From assembly GCA_902595795.1 (NCBI GenBank), contig CACJRK010000002.1:33608-97607 (forward strand): 64,000 nt of DNA, given 5' to 3'. The stretch comes from an uncultured Pelagibacteraceae bacterium. Its GTDB lineage: Bacteria; Pseudomonadota; Alphaproteobacteria; Pelagibacterales; Pelagibacteraceae. The position numbers and the translations under genes are program-made. Of the stretch, positions 9,110 through 20,103 are shown piece after piece (the stretch's first letter is position 1; each line of letters starts with the position of its first letter). A model generated the notes under the pieces. It did no database searches and was not told the origin of the DNA. It worked only from the letters and a program-made list of their open reading frames with translations.

Positions 9110-9224
9110 TCTCTGATTCTTTAATAAATAAATTTATACGTAGAAAAATTCTTTGACCTACATTAAACACTCCTCAAGTCATAAAACGATTGAACCGAAA
9201 ACAATAATATTTAGGAGATAAAAA

Positions 9225-10190
9225 ATGGAAATGACTTTAATTTACACGGTTATAGGGTTTGCCCTTGCCGGTTATAGTGTAATCGCTAACGACTCAATCC
9301 AAACACTTGGTACCTTTATTGCTTCAAAAAAGAAGTGGTTTAAATGGTATGTACTTGCTGGATCAGCTTCAGCTGTTATGATTTTAGCACTTGGATGGGG
9401 TTGGTATTCTTATGATGGAGATATTTCTTATGGAAGATTAAATAGAATACCTTATCAAGAAATTCAATGGTATCATGCAGTAGCTCCTGCAATACTATTA
9501 TTATTAACAAGAATTGGAATACCAGTATCAACAACCTTTTTAGTTCTTTCGGCATTTGCTTCAACCGTTGTGCTTGAAAAAATGCTATTGAAAAGTGTGG
9601 TTGGTTATGGATTAGCAGCAATGGTTGCTTACATAGCCTGGATAGCTGTATCTAAATTTATTAATGAAAAATTTGATGAAGTAGATGAAAAATGGATATC
9701 ATTCTGGAGAAATGCTGTTTGGGTTTCGTCAGGTTGGTTATGGTGGGTTTGGTTATCTCACGATGTAGCTAATATAGCTGTATATCTACCTAGACAATTA
9801 GATTTAACATTGCTTTTAATTGTAATGGGTTACTTTACAGCATTATTATTTTATATTTTCTACATTCAAGGTGGACCAATTCAAAAAGTTGTTCTTGAAA
9901 AAACAGGAACAAGATATGCAAGATCAGCTACAATTATTAATGTGATTTATGCTGGTGTTTTATTCTACTTTAAAGAGCTTAATGATTTGCCAATGTCAAC
10001 AACATGGGTGTTCGTTGGGTTATTGTGTGGAAGAGAGCTTGCAATATCTACAATGAATAAGGACTATAAATTTAAGTATGTCTTCCCATTAATTGGTAAA
10101 GACTTTCTTAAAATGATCTTTGGATTAAGTGTTTCAGTAGGTATCGTTTTAGCGATCCACTACATAATTATTCCAAATAATTGGTTTTAA
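9225..10190 (+). CDS. multi-TM protein with divergent PiT (inorganic phosphate transporter)-like inverted-repeat motifs
   Basis: Two halves each with a PiT-like signature pair: ANDSIQTLGTFIAS ... IPVSTTFLVLSAFAS and SHDVANIAVYLPRQL ... LPMSTTWVFVGLLCGRE. Confidence 0.6.
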   Translation: MEMTLIYTVIGFALAGYSVIANDSIQTLGTFIASKKKWFKWYVLAGSASAVMILALGWGWYSYDGDISYGRLNRIPYQEIQWYHAVAPAILLLLTRIGIPVSTTFLVLSAFASTVVLEKMLLKSVVGYGLAAMVAYIAWIAVSKFINEKFDEVDEKWISFWRNAVWVSSGWLWWVWLSHDVANIAVYLPRQLDLTLLLIVMGYFTALLFYIFYIQGGPIQKVVLEKTGTRYARSATIINVIYAGVLFYFKELNDLPMSTTWVFVGLLCGRELAISTMNKDYKFKYVFPLIGKDFLKMIFGLSVSVGIVLAIHYIIIPNNWF

Positions 10191-10200
10191 ATAAATCTTT

Positions 10201-10231
10201 ATGGTCGTGTTATATTATTTAACACGGCCAT
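10201..10231. terminator. shared hairpin between convergent PiT-like gene and manC
   Basis: ATGGTCGTGTTA (10201-10212) ... TAACACGGCCAT (10220-10231), 12-bp stem with one G-U/mismatch; contains the manC stop codon. Confidence 0.6.
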
Positions 10232-11420
10232 ATACATCTTGATATCTAACAATATCACTTTCCTTCAAAATTGAGCCAATTTGAGCTTCGACAATTTTTA
10301 CAGGTTTTTTTCCTGAGTTTTGAACTCTATGGATTGCCTCTAACGGAATGAATATATGTTCACCTGGTTTTTTAATTATAATATCTTTGTTAAGAGTTAT
10401 TTTAGCATTACCTTGGGTGACTAACCAATGTTCCGCTCGGTGATGGTGTTTTTGTAAACTTAAAATACCTTTTGGTTTTACGTATAGTTCTTTTATTAAA
10501 AACTCTTTTCCTTCAAATAAATTAGTGTATCTGCCCCATGGACGGTAATACACGTTTTTTTTCTTAATATATTTGTTTTTATTTTTATCATACATTTTCA
10601 GAATTTCTTTCCAACTACCAAGATCTGACCAAGGTATATCTAGTTTGATAGCGTTAATTTGTTTGGTTTTTTCTAGAATTGCATAATCAAAAGATTTAGC
10701 AGTAGCTTTTATAAATGAAGCTTTATTTAAATAATATGTATTAGCCTTATATTTTGCCTTATTAACTGCATTTAAACAATTTCTGTAAGTTTTAGGCTGA
10801 TATTTTTTAAAGTTATTAATAATGGAATCTTTTCTAAGAAAAAACATTCCTGAATTCCAATAACCTTTTTTCTTTATAATTTGTTTAGCTTTAGCTTCTT
10901 TTGGTTTTTCAATAAATCTAGTTACTTTATTAATATTTCCTTTAATTTTTTTGGTTAAAAAATAACCATATTCGCTAGATGGTGAATTTGGTTTTATTCC
11001 AAATATAAATATATTTTGATCACTTAAGTTCTTTTTGTTTTTATTAATTGCCCTATTAAAAATACTCATCTTTTCAATTAAATGGTCTGCTGTAAAAAAC
11101 ATTAAAGGTTGATTGTCAGGAATATCTTTAATTAAAGCTGTACTTAATATAGCTGGTGCAGTATTTTTTTTTGCTGGTTCAAGAACAATTTTATATTTAC
11201 TTATTTTGAGTTTTTTAAGATGTTGTTTAACTTGTTTAAGATATTTTTTATTTGTACTTATAACTGGAGCATCAAATATTGATGCTTTTGTTCTATCAAG
11301 TGTTTTACCAAGCAAAGTCCAATTACCAAAATCAATGAACTGTTTAGCTTGATGATTTTTAGAATTTGGCCAAAGTCGAGTTCCAGCACCTCCACATAAA
11401 ATAACTGGACGAATTTTCAT
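10215..11420 (-). CDS. manC: mannose-1-phosphate guanylyltransferase / mannose-6-phosphate isomerase-type protein
   Basis: PVILCGGAGTRLWPNS, EYGYF, FIEKP, C-terminal cupin RPWGRYTNL...LSLQKHHHRAEHWLVTQG. Confidence 0.9.
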   Translation of the reverse strand: MKIRPVILCGGAGTRLWPNSKNHQAKQFIDFGNWTLLGKTLDRTKASIFDAPVISTNKKYLKQVKQHLKKLKISKYKIVLEPAKKNTAPAILSTALIKDIPDNQPLMFFTADHLIEKMSIFNRAINKNKKNLSDQNIFIFGIKPNSPSSEYGYFLTKKIKGNINKVTRFIEKPKEAKAKQIIKKKGYWNSGMFFLRKDSIINNFKKYQPKTYRNCLNAVNKAKYKANTYYLNKASFIKATAKSFDYAILEKTKQINAIKLDIPWSDLGSWKEILKMYDKNKNKYIKKKNVYYRPWGRYTNLFEGKEFLIKELYVKPKGILSLQKHHHRAEHWLVTQGNAKITLNKDIIIKKPGEHIFIPLEAIHRVQNSGKKPVKIVEAQIGSILKESDIVRYQDVYGRVK

Positions 11421-13138
11421 TAAATCTCTGAATAATCCTTAACTTCTTTTTTCTTACCTGGATGTGTTGGTGCACCTAAATATGCTGGTCCAACTGTTTG
11501 TGCATATTTCCATAAAGTGCCTGATCCAAAATCTGATTTTCTAGCTTTCCATTTTCTTTTTCTTGCAGCTAATTCTTTTTTAGAAAGCCTTACATTGATA
11601 GTTCCTTTTCTGGCATCGATATCAATAATATCTCCAGTACGTAAAAGGCCTATAGGACCCCCTAGAGCGGCCTCAGGGCCCACGTGACCAACACAAAAGC
11701 CTCTTGTAGCCCCAGAGAACCTGCCATCAGTGATAAGAGCTACTTTCTCCCCTTTTCCCTGTCCATAGATTGCACCTGTTGTCGATAACATTTCTCTCAT
11801 ACCAGGACCACCAACGGGTCCTTCGTATCTAATTATAATTACATCACCATCTTTATACTTTCTGCTTTGAACAGCTTTCATTGCACTTTCTTCATTATCA
11901 AAGCATCTTGCTTTTCCAGTAAATTGTAATTTTTTAAGTCCAGCAACTTTAACAATTGCACCTTCTGGTGCTAAGTTTCCTTTTAACCCAACAACACCAC
12001 CAGTTGGAGATAATGGATTTTTATAAGATCTCATTACTTTTTGTTTTGGATTAAATTTAATACTTTTTAAATTTTCCTTCATAGTTTTTCCAGTAACAGT
12101 CATGCATTCTCCATGAATATATCCACCTTCATATAAAGTTTTTAATAACATTGGAACACCACCTGCTAACCACATATCTTTTGCAACATATTTTCCACCT
12201 GGTTTTAAATCTGCAAGATAAGGTGTTTTTTTAAAAATTTTAGCAACGTCCATTAAATCAAATTTAATTCCTGCTTCGTTTGCAATAGCAGGTAAATGTA
12301 ATCCTGCATTAGTAGATCCACCAGTTGCAGCTACAATCGTTGCAGCATTTTCTAAAGCTTTTCTTGTAACTATATCTCTTGGTTTAATTCCTTTTTTTAA
12401 AAGGTTCATAACCATTTTACCACTCGCTTTCGCGTATTTATCTCTTTCTTCATATGGAGCTGGTGTTCCAGCTGAATAAGGTAAAGCTAATCCAATAGCT
12501 TCAGATACACATGCCATTGTATTTGCTGTAAATTGACCACCACAAGCACCTGCACTTGGACAAGCAACTAATTCTAATTTTCTAAGTTCTGCAGCTGACA
12601 TTTGACCAGATGAATGTTTTCCAACAGCTTCAAATACATCTACTACTGTTACATCTTTACCTTTGTATCTACCTGGAAGAATTGAACCACCATATATAAA
12701 CACACTTGGTACATTTAATCTAACCATTGACATCATCAAACCTGGTAAAGATTTATCACACCCAGCAATCCCTACTAAAGCATCATAACAATGACCTCTA
12801 ACCGTAAGTTCAGCAGAATCAGCAATTACCTCTCTAGAAATCAATGAGGATTTCATTCCTTCGTGACCCATTGCGATACCATCTGTTACAGTGATTGTAC
12901 AAAATTCTCTTGGAGTTCCACCATTAGCTCTAACTCCTTTTTTAACTGATTGAGCTTGTCTCATTAGGGCAATATTACAAGGAGCTGCCTCATTCCATGT
13001 GGAAACGACACCAACAAATGGTTTTGCTACATCTTTCTCAGTTTCTCCCATGGCATAATAAAAAGATCTATGTGGAGCTCTGTCTGCTCCTAATGATGTG
13101 TGTCTGCTTGGAAGTTTCTTTTTATTAAATTTAGACAT
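11420..13138 (-). CDS. ilvD: dihydroxy-acid dehydratase
   Basis: 572 aa; [63 protein letters not shown]. Confidence 0.97.
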   Translation of the reverse strand: MSKFNKKKLPSRHTSLGADRAPHRSFYYAMGETEKDVAKPFVGVVSTWNEAAPCNIALMRQAQSVKKGVRANGGTPREFCTITVTDGIAMGHEGMKSSLISREVIADSAELTVRGHCYDALVGIAGCDKSLPGLMMSMVRLNVPSVFIYGGSILPGRYKGKDVTVVDVFEAVGKHSSGQMSAAELRKLELVACPSAGACGGQFTANTMACVSEAIGLALPYSAGTPAPYEERDKYAKASGKMVMNLLKKGIKPRDIVTRKALENAATIVAATGGSTNAGLHLPAIANEAGIKFDLMDVAKIFKKTPYLADLKPGGKYVAKDMWLAGGVPMLLKTLYEGGYIHGECMTVTGKTMKENLKSIKFNPKQKVMRSYKNPLSPTGGVVGLKGNLAPEGAIVKVAGLKKLQFTGKARCFDNEESAMKAVQSRKYKDGDVIIIRYEGPVGGPGMREMLSTTGAIYGQGKGEKVALITDGRFSGATRGFCVGHVGPEAALGGPIGLLRTGDIIDIDARKGTINVRLSKKELAARKRKWKARKSDFGSGTLWKYAQTVGPAYLGAPTHPGKKKEVKDYSEI

Positions 13139-15765
13139 TATATACCCTTTATTGTTACTGATATTTTCTCAATATCATTCTTTAAATTATTATAATTATT
13201 TTTTTCTTGTTCAACAATCTCTTTTGGAGCTCGATCTACAAAACTCTTATTATCCAATCTTTGAGATATTTTATTCATCTCTTGCTCTAATCTACTTTGT
13301 TTATTTGTTAAATTTTCTTTTATTAATTTTAAATCAACATCTTTATCAAAATAAATCTTAAACAAATCACCAGAAACAACCATTGTGGCAGCTGGTTTGT
13401 CTAAATCATTATCTAATATGGTGTTTATTCTTCCTAGTTTTTTTAGAATAATTTCATTTGTATTAATGAATTTTTTTTGATTTTTATTAATATTGCTTAT
13501 TGATATATCAATAAATGAACCTGGACTCACATTTAGCTCATTTTTAAACGATCTAATCTCTGAAATAATATTAATAATATTCTCAACCTGCTCAGTGCTA
13601 CTATCCTTATTTATCTCACCAGATAACCAATTTTTTAGCATCAAATAATCATTACCGTCATTATCAAATTTATTTTTAAGCCAAATTTCTTCTGTAACAA
13701 AAGGAATAAAGGGATGTAGCAAAATCAAAATTTGTTTGAATACAAAAGATGATACTTTTTTAACCTCTGCTTTAGCTTTTTCATCTTCTGAAAATAATAT
13801 TGTTTTAGATAGTTCTAAATACCAATCACAATACGAATGCCATGCAAATTGATAGGCATTTTTAGCAGCCTCATCAAATCTATAATCATTAAGGTTTTTT
13901 TCTATCTTGTTTTTAGTTTCAACAAGTTCTGAATGAATCCATTTATTAATATTTACATTTAAACTAGGAACTTTGTCTATATCTTTAAAATCACATTCAT
14001 TAGTGATTAAAAAATTATTTGCATTCCATAATTTGTTTAAAAAATTTCTATAACCTTTTACTCTATCCTCAGAAAGCTTAACATCTGTACCTGGTGATGC
14101 CATTGATAACAAAGTAAATCTAAGAGCATCTGCACTATATTTTTCAATTAAATCTAAAGGATCAATTACATTTCCTTTCGATTTAGACATTTTTTGTCCC
14201 TTCTCGTCTCTAACCAATGCGTGAACATAAATATCTTTAAATGGTTCTTTATTTAAAAACTCTGTACCAAACATAATCATTCTAGCTACCCAAAAAAATA
14301 TAATATCAAAACCTGTAACCAATACTGATGTTGGATAAAATTTATCTACATAATTTTTATCATCAGGCCAACCCAATGTTGCAAAGGGCCATAAGCCAGA
14401 CGAAAACCAAGTATCTAAAACATCCGGATCACGATTTAATTCAACATCTTTACCATAATGGTTTTTAGCTTGTTGCTTTGCATCATCTTCATTTTCTGCA
14501 ACAAAAATTTTTTCATCAGGACCATACCAAGCAGGTATTTGATGGCCCCACCAAAGCTGTCTTGAAATACACCAAGGCTCTATATTGTTCATCCACTGGA
14601 AATAAGTTTTTGACCAATTCTCAGGAAAGAAATTTGTTTTTTTTGAGTTAACAACTTCTTTAGCTTTGACTGATAATTTACCAGCATCAGCAAACCATTG
14701 TTCTGTTAAAAAAGGTTCTATTATTGAATTAGATCTATCTCCATAAGGAACTTTGTTTTTAATATTTTCTTCTTTTACAAAAAATTCTTTTTCTTTAAGT
14801 TCTTTTAAAATTCTTTTTCTAGCTTCAAACCTATCAAGACCTACATAATTTTCTGGAGCGTTTTCATTTATTTTACCGGCTTCAGTGAAAATATTAATTA
14901 TTTCAAGATTATTTCTTTGACCAACATCATAGTCATTGAAATCATGTGCAGGAGTTATTTTTAATGCTCCTGTTCCTTGCTCAGGATCTGCGTAATCATC
15001 TTCAATTATTTTTATTTTTCTTTCAACAATTGGAATAGTAACTGTTTTTCCAACAAAGGATTTAAATCTTTGGTCTTTTGGATTAACTGCTATTGCTGTG
15101 TCACCGAGCATTGTTTCGGGTCTTGTGGTTGCAATTGTTATAAATTCATCTGTTCCATCTATAGGATATCTTATGTAATAAATTTTAGAGTTTACCTCTC
15201 TTTGATCAACTTCAAGATCTGAAATTGCAGTTTTTAAAACGGTATCCCAATTAACTAATTTCTTGTCTTTGTAGATCAAACCTTTGTTATAAAGATCTAC
15301 AAAAACCTTAATTACTGACTTAGATAAGTTCTCATCCATTGTGAAAGCATTTCTTGACCAATCACAAGAACAACCTAGTTTTTTCAATTGATTAATTATT
15401 ATGTCCCCGTATTGATCTTTCCATTCCCAAACTTTTTCAATGAATTTTTCTCTTCCGATTTCGTTTTTATCTATTTTTTCAGAGCTTAGTTTTTTTTCTA
15501 CTAAGGCTTGAGTAGCTATTCCGGCGTGATCTGTACCTGGTTGCCATAAAGTTTCAAAATTATTCATTCTATGATAACGAACTAATAAATCTTGAATAGA
15601 ATTATTAAGAGCATGACCCATATGCAAACTACCTGTTACGTTTGGCGGGGGTATTACAATTGAGAATTTTTTTGAATTTTCTTTAGGTTTAAAAAGTCCA
15701 TTTTTTTCCCAATAAGAATAAATCCTATTTTCAACATCAGAATGTATATATTTATCGCTACTCAT
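13138..15765 (-). CDS. valS: valyl-tRNA synthetase
   Basis: 875 aa; [42 protein letters not shown]. Confidence 0.97.
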   Translation of the reverse strand: MSSDKYIHSDVENRIYSYWEKNGLFKPKENSKKFSIVIPPPNVTGSLHMGHALNNSIQDLLVRYHRMNNFETLWQPGTDHAGIATQALVEKKLSSEKIDKNEIGREKFIEKVWEWKDQYGDIIINQLKKLGCSCDWSRNAFTMDENLSKSVIKVFVDLYNKGLIYKDKKLVNWDTVLKTAISDLEVDQREVNSKIYYIRYPIDGTDEFITIATTRPETMLGDTAIAVNPKDQRFKSFVGKTVTIPIVERKIKIIEDDYADPEQGTGALKITPAHDFNDYDVGQRNNLEIINIFTEAGKINENAPENYVGLDRFEARKRILKELKEKEFFVKEENIKNKVPYGDRSNSIIEPFLTEQWFADAGKLSVKAKEVVNSKKTNFFPENWSKTYFQWMNNIEPWCISRQLWWGHQIPAWYGPDEKIFVAENEDDAKQQAKNHYGKDVELNRDPDVLDTWFSSGLWPFATLGWPDDKNYVDKFYPTSVLVTGFDIIFFWVARMIMFGTEFLNKEPFKDIYVHALVRDEKGQKMSKSKGNVIDPLDLIEKYSADALRFTLLSMASPGTDVKLSEDRVKGYRNFLNKLWNANNFLITNECDFKDIDKVPSLNVNINKWIHSELVETKNKIEKNLNDYRFDEAAKNAYQFAWHSYCDWYLELSKTILFSEDEKAKAEVKKVSSFVFKQILILLHPFIPFVTEEIWLKNKFDNDGNDYLMLKNWLSGEINKDSSTEQVENIINIISEIRSFKNELNVSPGSFIDISISNINKNQKKFINTNEIILKKLGRINTILDNDLDKPAATMVVSGDLFKIYFDKDVDLKLIKENLTNKQSRLEQEMNKISQRLDNKSFVDRAPKEIVEQEKNNYNNLKNDIEKISVTIKGI

Positions 15766-15889
15766 TGATGTTAAAGTTTATAATTTAATAATCTAAATTA
15801 ACAATCATCAATTTGGTTCGTTATTTAATAGACTAATAGAAAATATTTAATATAAAAAGGCATCTGTAGCTATTAGCTAAAAATAAGAT

Positions 15890-15963
15890 GGCAACGTGGC
15901 GGAATGGTTACGCAGAGGATTGCAAATCCTTGTATCCCGGTTCGATTCCGGGCGTTGCCTCCA
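15890..15963 (+). tRNA. tRNA-Cys (GCA)
   Basis: GGCAACG...CGTTGCC acceptor stem, anticodon loop TTGCAAA, encoded CCA. Confidence 0.95.
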
Positions 15964-16012
15964 AAAAAATCTTGTTTTAGTTATAAAAAAAAGTATGTTG
16001 GCTTTTTTACAT

Positions 16013-16088
16013 TCCTCGGTAGCTCAGTTGGTAGAGCAGTTGACTGTTAATCAATTGGTCGCAGGTTCGAGTCCTGCCCGAGGAGCCA
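16013..16088 (+). tRNA. tRNA-Asn (GTT)
   Basis: TCCTCGG...CCGAGGA acceptor stem, anticodon GTT in GACTGTTAATC, GGTTCGAGTCC T-loop, encoded CCA. Confidence 0.95.
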
Positions 16089-16154
16089 AAAAATAAAATA
16101 CAGAAATTAAAACTTCTCTTAAATACAATTATTGGGTCTTAATTAAAAATTTAA

Positions 16155-16526
16155 TTAAACTGCTTTTGAAATTCCTGATCCTGAAATTTGTAAAGATTTA
16201 TTAAATTTTAATTTTTGGTCAGCATTAAGCTCTGAATATACTTTAACTAAAAAATTATAGTTAATATTCAAATGACCTTCTTGTGATTTTTCTAAATTTA
16301 CCAAATATTCTGAAAAATCTTCAAAAAAATAATTAATCGGTACTTTTAAATAATTAGCTAGTTGAAGTAGTCTAATTGAACTTACTCCATTAGTACCTTT
16401 TTCGTATTTTTGAATTTGTTGGAATGTCACATTTATTGCTTTTGCTACTTTAGTTTGTGTTAAACCTAAAGCTAACCTTCTTAGCTTAAGCTTGCTGCCT
16501 AAGTGTTTGTTGAAATTATCTTCCAT
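16155..16526 (-). CDS. XRE-family helix-turn-helix transcriptional regulator
   Basis: LGSKLKLRRLALGLTQTKVAKAINVTFQQIQKYEKGTNGVSSIRLLQLANYLKVPINYFFEDF. Confidence 0.9.
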   Translation of the reverse strand: MEDNFNKHLGSKLKLRRLALGLTQTKVAKAINVTFQQIQKYEKGTNGVSSIRLLQLANYLKVPINYFFEDFSEYLVNLEKSQEGHLNINYNFLVKVYSELNADQKLKFNKSLQISGSGISKAV

Positions 16527-16714
16527 TAAGACCCCTCTTAATTAAATTATAAAAGACCATTGAACAAATTTATTAATGTTACTGCAATAAAAAAATTTAT
16601 TTATTTTTATTAAAAATTTAAAATAATCAAAATACTGTCAAGCATTAGTTGAATGTAAAACAAACATATTTAATTTGTTATAATCTTACATTTCGCCTTA
16701 AAAAGTATATACTT

Positions 16715-17449
16715 TTATAATATTTGACTTAAAAATAGCTTAGTTCTGTCACTCTTAGGGTTAGCAAAAAACTCTTTAGTATTAGCTTTTTCTACAATCA
16801 TTCCTTCGTCCATAAATATCATTTCATCTGCCACTTCTTTAGCAAATCCCATTTCATGGGTAACAACTATCATTGTCATACCTTGGTTAGCTAAATTTAC
16901 CATTACATCTAACACTTCCTTAATCATCTCAGGATCGAGAGCTGAAGTTGGTTCGTCGAATAGCATTATTTTTGGTTCCATACAAAGTGCTCTTGCTATA
17001 GCTACTCTTTGTTGTTGACCACCTGATAACTGACCAGGATATTTTTGTGCCTGATCAAGAATTTGAACTCTCTCTAAATGTTTTAAAGCCAACTCTTCGG
17101 CTTCTTTTTTAGGCATTTTTTTTACCCAAATTGGAGCAAGTGTGCAATTATCAACAATCGATAAATGTGGAAATAAATTAAATTGCTGAAATACCATTCC
17201 TACTTCAGCTCTTATTTGTTCAATATTTTTTGTATCTTCCGTTAAAGTGTTTCCATCAACAATAATATCACCTTCCTGATGTTCCTCTAATCTGTTTATA
17301 CATCTGATTAAAGTCGATTTACCAGACCCTGATGGACCACAAACAACAATTTTTTCTTTTGGTTTAACTTCTAAATTTATATCTTTTAAAACTTGGAAAT
17401 CTCCAAACCATTTATTTACATTTTTTATTTCAATAATGCTGTCAGACAT
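16715..17449 (-). CDS. aapP: polar amino-acid ABC transporter ATP-binding protein (AapP/YhdZ-like)
   Basis: [39 protein letters not shown]. Confidence 0.92.
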   Translation of the reverse strand: MSDSIIEIKNVNKWFGDFQVLKDINLEVKPKEKIVVCGPSGSGKSTLIRCINRLEEHQEGDIIVDGNTLTEDTKNIEQIRAEVGMVFQQFNLFPHLSIVDNCTLAPIWVKKMPKKEAEELALKHLERVQILDQAQKYPGQLSGGQQQRVAIARALCMEPKIMLFDEPTSALDPEMIKEVLDVMVNLANQGMTMIVVTHEMGFAKEVADEMIFMDEGMIVEKANTKEFFANPKSDRTKLFLSQIL

Positions 17450-17452
17450 AGT

Positions 17453-18895
17453 TTATCGCTCTGTTTTATATTTCTGTTCTAGATTATAGCTATACTTACT
17501 CATTGCATAACAAATAATCCAGAAAATTATTGCAGCAAATACGTAGCCTTCCATTGCAAAACCTAACCACTCTGGATTAGTTTTTGCCAAATTTAACATC
17601 CCTACTATCTCAAGCAGACCAACTACAAATATTAAAGGTGTATCTTTAACTAAAGCTAAAAATGTATTGGCAATTCCTGGAATTACCAATTTTAAAGCTT
17701 GGGGAAGAATTACAAAAATATGCATTTTCCAATAACCCATTCCAAGTGATTTTGCGGCCTCATATTGGCCACGTGGTAACGCTTGTAAGCCTCCTCTAAT
17801 TACTTCAGCAACATAAGCAGCTTCAAATAAAGAAATAGCTATTATACATCTTACCAATTTATCTATAAAAAAATCTGCTGGTAAAAACATTGGAAACATT
17901 ACAGCAGACATAAATAAAACTGTAATTAATGGAACCCCTCTCCAGAACTCAATAAATCCTATTGATATATATCTAATTAAAGGAAAATCAGATCTTCTGC
18001 CTAATGCAAATGCCATTCCAATAGGAAAACAAAATATTAAACAGAAAAATGAAATTATAAATGTAAGAGATAAACCACCCCAAGCACCTGTTTCAACCCA
18101 ATTCAATCCATCAAGTTTACCTAGTTCAATTAATTCTTCATAAAAGATGAAATATTTTAAAGCAATATAAAGAGTAATTGGCACAAATATAAAATAATAA
18201 AATTTAAATCTACTTGGAATAAAGAAGCCAACAATTATTGAAATTACTGCCGCAATAATCCCATATGAAAAATCAAAAAATACAGGACCACCTGATATAA
18301 AAAAGAAGATAAATAAAAATGCTATAAATGGATAAATTACAACATAATATAAAGTTAAATATTTTTTAAATTTCTCAGTCGCAAAATATCCAACAGAACC
18401 AAGTAATGCTAATGCCACAAAAGAAAGGTTTATTCTCCATTGCTCAGCATTAGGATACATGCCATACATAAATCTTCTCATCCAAACTTTAATATAAGTC
18501 CAACAAGCTCCAGATCCAGAACATATATCTTTACTATCTCCAGCAAAACTAGCATCTATTACAAACCAGCTAAGTATTGGTGGTGTTGACTTTATTATCA
18601 CAAAAATGATGAACAAAGATAAGATAGCATTAAAATTATTTGTGTTTATGTGTTTATTAATGAGATCTAAATTTTTTATTCCACTGAATTCAATTCTTAT
18701 AAAGTAAAGTCCTATAAATCCTAAAATTAAAGGTAATAAGAAACTTATAAAGCTAGGTAAGAAACTTGTTAAATTTATTCTAAAAAATGAGTTTAAAAAA
18801 ACATCAATCACACTGATAAAAAATAAAAAAGAACCAGTATACAAAAAAGTACTTAAATTTGATTTATCAGGTTTTAAAAAATTAATTTTAGACAT
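17453..18895 (-). CDS. aapM: amino-acid ABC transporter permease (AapM/YhdY-like)
   Basis: 480 aa multi-TM; RGGLQALPRGQYEAAKSLGMGYWKMHIFVILPQALKLVIP EAA loop. Confidence 0.92.
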   Translation of the reverse strand: MSKINFLKPDKSNLSTFLYTGSFLFFISVIDVFLNSFFRINLTSFLPSFISFLLPLILGFIGLYFIRIEFSGIKNLDLINKHINTNNFNAILSLFIIFVIIKSTPPILSWFVIDASFAGDSKDICSGSGACWTYIKVWMRRFMYGMYPNAEQWRINLSFVALALLGSVGYFATEKFKKYLTLYYVVIYPFIAFLFIFFFISGGPVFFDFSYGIIAAVISIIVGFFIPSRFKFYYFIFVPITLYIALKYFIFYEELIELGKLDGLNWVETGAWGGLSLTFIISFFCLIFCFPIGMAFALGRRSDFPLIRYISIGFIEFWRGVPLITVLFMSAVMFPMFLPADFFIDKLVRCIIAISLFEAAYVAEVIRGGLQALPRGQYEAAKSLGMGYWKMHIFVILPQALKLVIPGIANTFLALVKDTPLIFVVGLLEIVGMLNLAKTNPEWLGFAMEGYVFAAIIFWIICYAMSKYSYNLEQKYKTER

Positions 18896-20046
18896 TATTT
18901 TTCCTGAATTGCTATTTTTTTATTGTACCAATTCATCAAAATTGAAATTGAAATACTTAAAGTTAGATAAGTAAACATTGTAATAGAAACTATTTCAATT
19001 GCTTTACCTGTTTGCATTAAAGCTGTTCCAGCAAAAACTAAAACTAAATCGGGATAAGCTATTGCTGCAGCCAACGAAGAATTTTTAGTAAGATTTAAAT
19101 ACTGGTTAGTTGTTGGTGGAATTATTATTCTAAGTGCTTGTGGCATAACAACTAATTTCAAAACTTGATTAGGATTAAGACCAATTGATGCAGCTGCCTC
19201 TTTTTGACCTTTACCAACACCTTGAATACCTGCTCTAACACATTCAGCTATAAAAGTTGCAGTATATAAGGACAGAGATAATGCTAAAGCTATTAATTCT
19301 GGAGGTAAACTTACACCGCCTTCATAAATAAATGAGGTTGTTGCTAACTGTTTTAAAACAGGAACCTCAAATGATAATCTTACACCACCAATTAAAAAAC
19401 TTAAAAGAGGTAAAATTAAAATTAAACCTATTGATATTAACAAAACTGGTGTTTGTTTACCTTGATTTTCTTGAACTTTTTTTGCGTAAGTTCGAATTAC
19501 TATTATTGCTATAACTGCTGCGACTACTGAATAAAAGAAAATATTATAATTTTGCCAAATAAAAGCAGGTACATATAAACCTTTTATTGTTAAATAAGAA
19601 ACTCCAAACATTGGCTCAGCATCTTGTGGAAGTGGTAAAGCTCTAAGAGCAGCAAAATACCAAAAAAATATTTGCAAAAGTAATGGTATATTTCTAAAAA
19701 ATTCTACATAAAAAGCTGCAAATTTATTTATCAAATAATTTGGAGATAATCTTGCTATGCCTACAATTACACCAAGTATAGTTGCAATAACAATTCCTAT
19801 AACTGAAACAAGTATAGTGTTTAATAAACCAACTAAATATGCTCTAAAATAAGAGTGAGATCCGTCATACTCTATTAAAGAAAACTGAACATCAAATGAA
19901 GATTCTTGTGATAAGAATCCATACCCAAAATCAATACCTCTATTCTCCATATTGACTTGTGCGTTATAAGTAAAAAAACCAAAAACAAGAACAACAGCTA
20001 AAACTGTTATTAATTGTGGACCTATATCTTTAAGTTTAAAATTCAC
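18895..20046 (-). CDS. aapQ: amino-acid ABC transporter permease (AapQ/YhdX-like)
   Basis: 383 aa; RAGIQGVGKGQKEAAASIGLNPNQVLKLVVMPQALRIIIPP. Confidence 0.92.
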   Translation of the reverse strand: MNFKLKDIGPQLITVLAVVLVFGFFTYNAQVNMENRGIDFGYGFLSQESSFDVQFSLIEYDGSHSYFRAYLVGLLNTILVSVIGIVIATILGVIVGIARLSPNYLINKFAAFYVEFFRNIPLLLQIFFWYFAALRALPLPQDAEPMFGVSYLTIKGLYVPAFIWQNYNIFFYSVVAAVIAIIVIRTYAKKVQENQGKQTPVLLISIGLILILPLLSFLIGGVRLSFEVPVLKQLATTSFIYEGGVSLPPELIALALSLSLYTATFIAECVRAGIQGVGKGQKEAAASIGLNPNQVLKLVVMPQALRIIIPPTTNQYLNLTKNSSLAAAIAYPDLVLVFAGTALMQTGKAIEIVSITMFTYLTLSISISILMNWYNKKIAIQEK

Positions 20047-20073
20047 AGCGTGGTCAATATATGAGTTTATAAA

Positions 20074-20103
20074 AAAAAGGGCTAGAAAAATCTAGCCCTT
20101 TTT
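20074..20103. terminator. intergenic hairpin between aapJ and aapQ (partial terminator/processing element)
   Basis: AAAAAGGGCTAGA-aaaa-TCTAGCCCTTTTT, 13-bp perfect stem; transcript (minus strand) has a U-tract after the stem. Confidence 0.85.

Noticed and set aside
13098-13361. 87-aa plus-strand ORF
   Set aside because: Antisense to ilvD/valS; AT-rich hydrophobic noise typical of reading the complement of Lys/Asn/Asp-rich coding.
15841-15889. TAGCT-att-AGCTA palindrome before tRNA-Cys
   Set aside because: Short, AT-rich and within the probable tRNA promoter; not distinguishable from chance in this composition.
15896-16096. 66-aa ORF 'MAEWLRRGLQILVSRFDSGRC...'
   Set aside because: Lies across the tRNA-Cys and tRNA-Asn genes; classic tRNA-derived spurious ORF.
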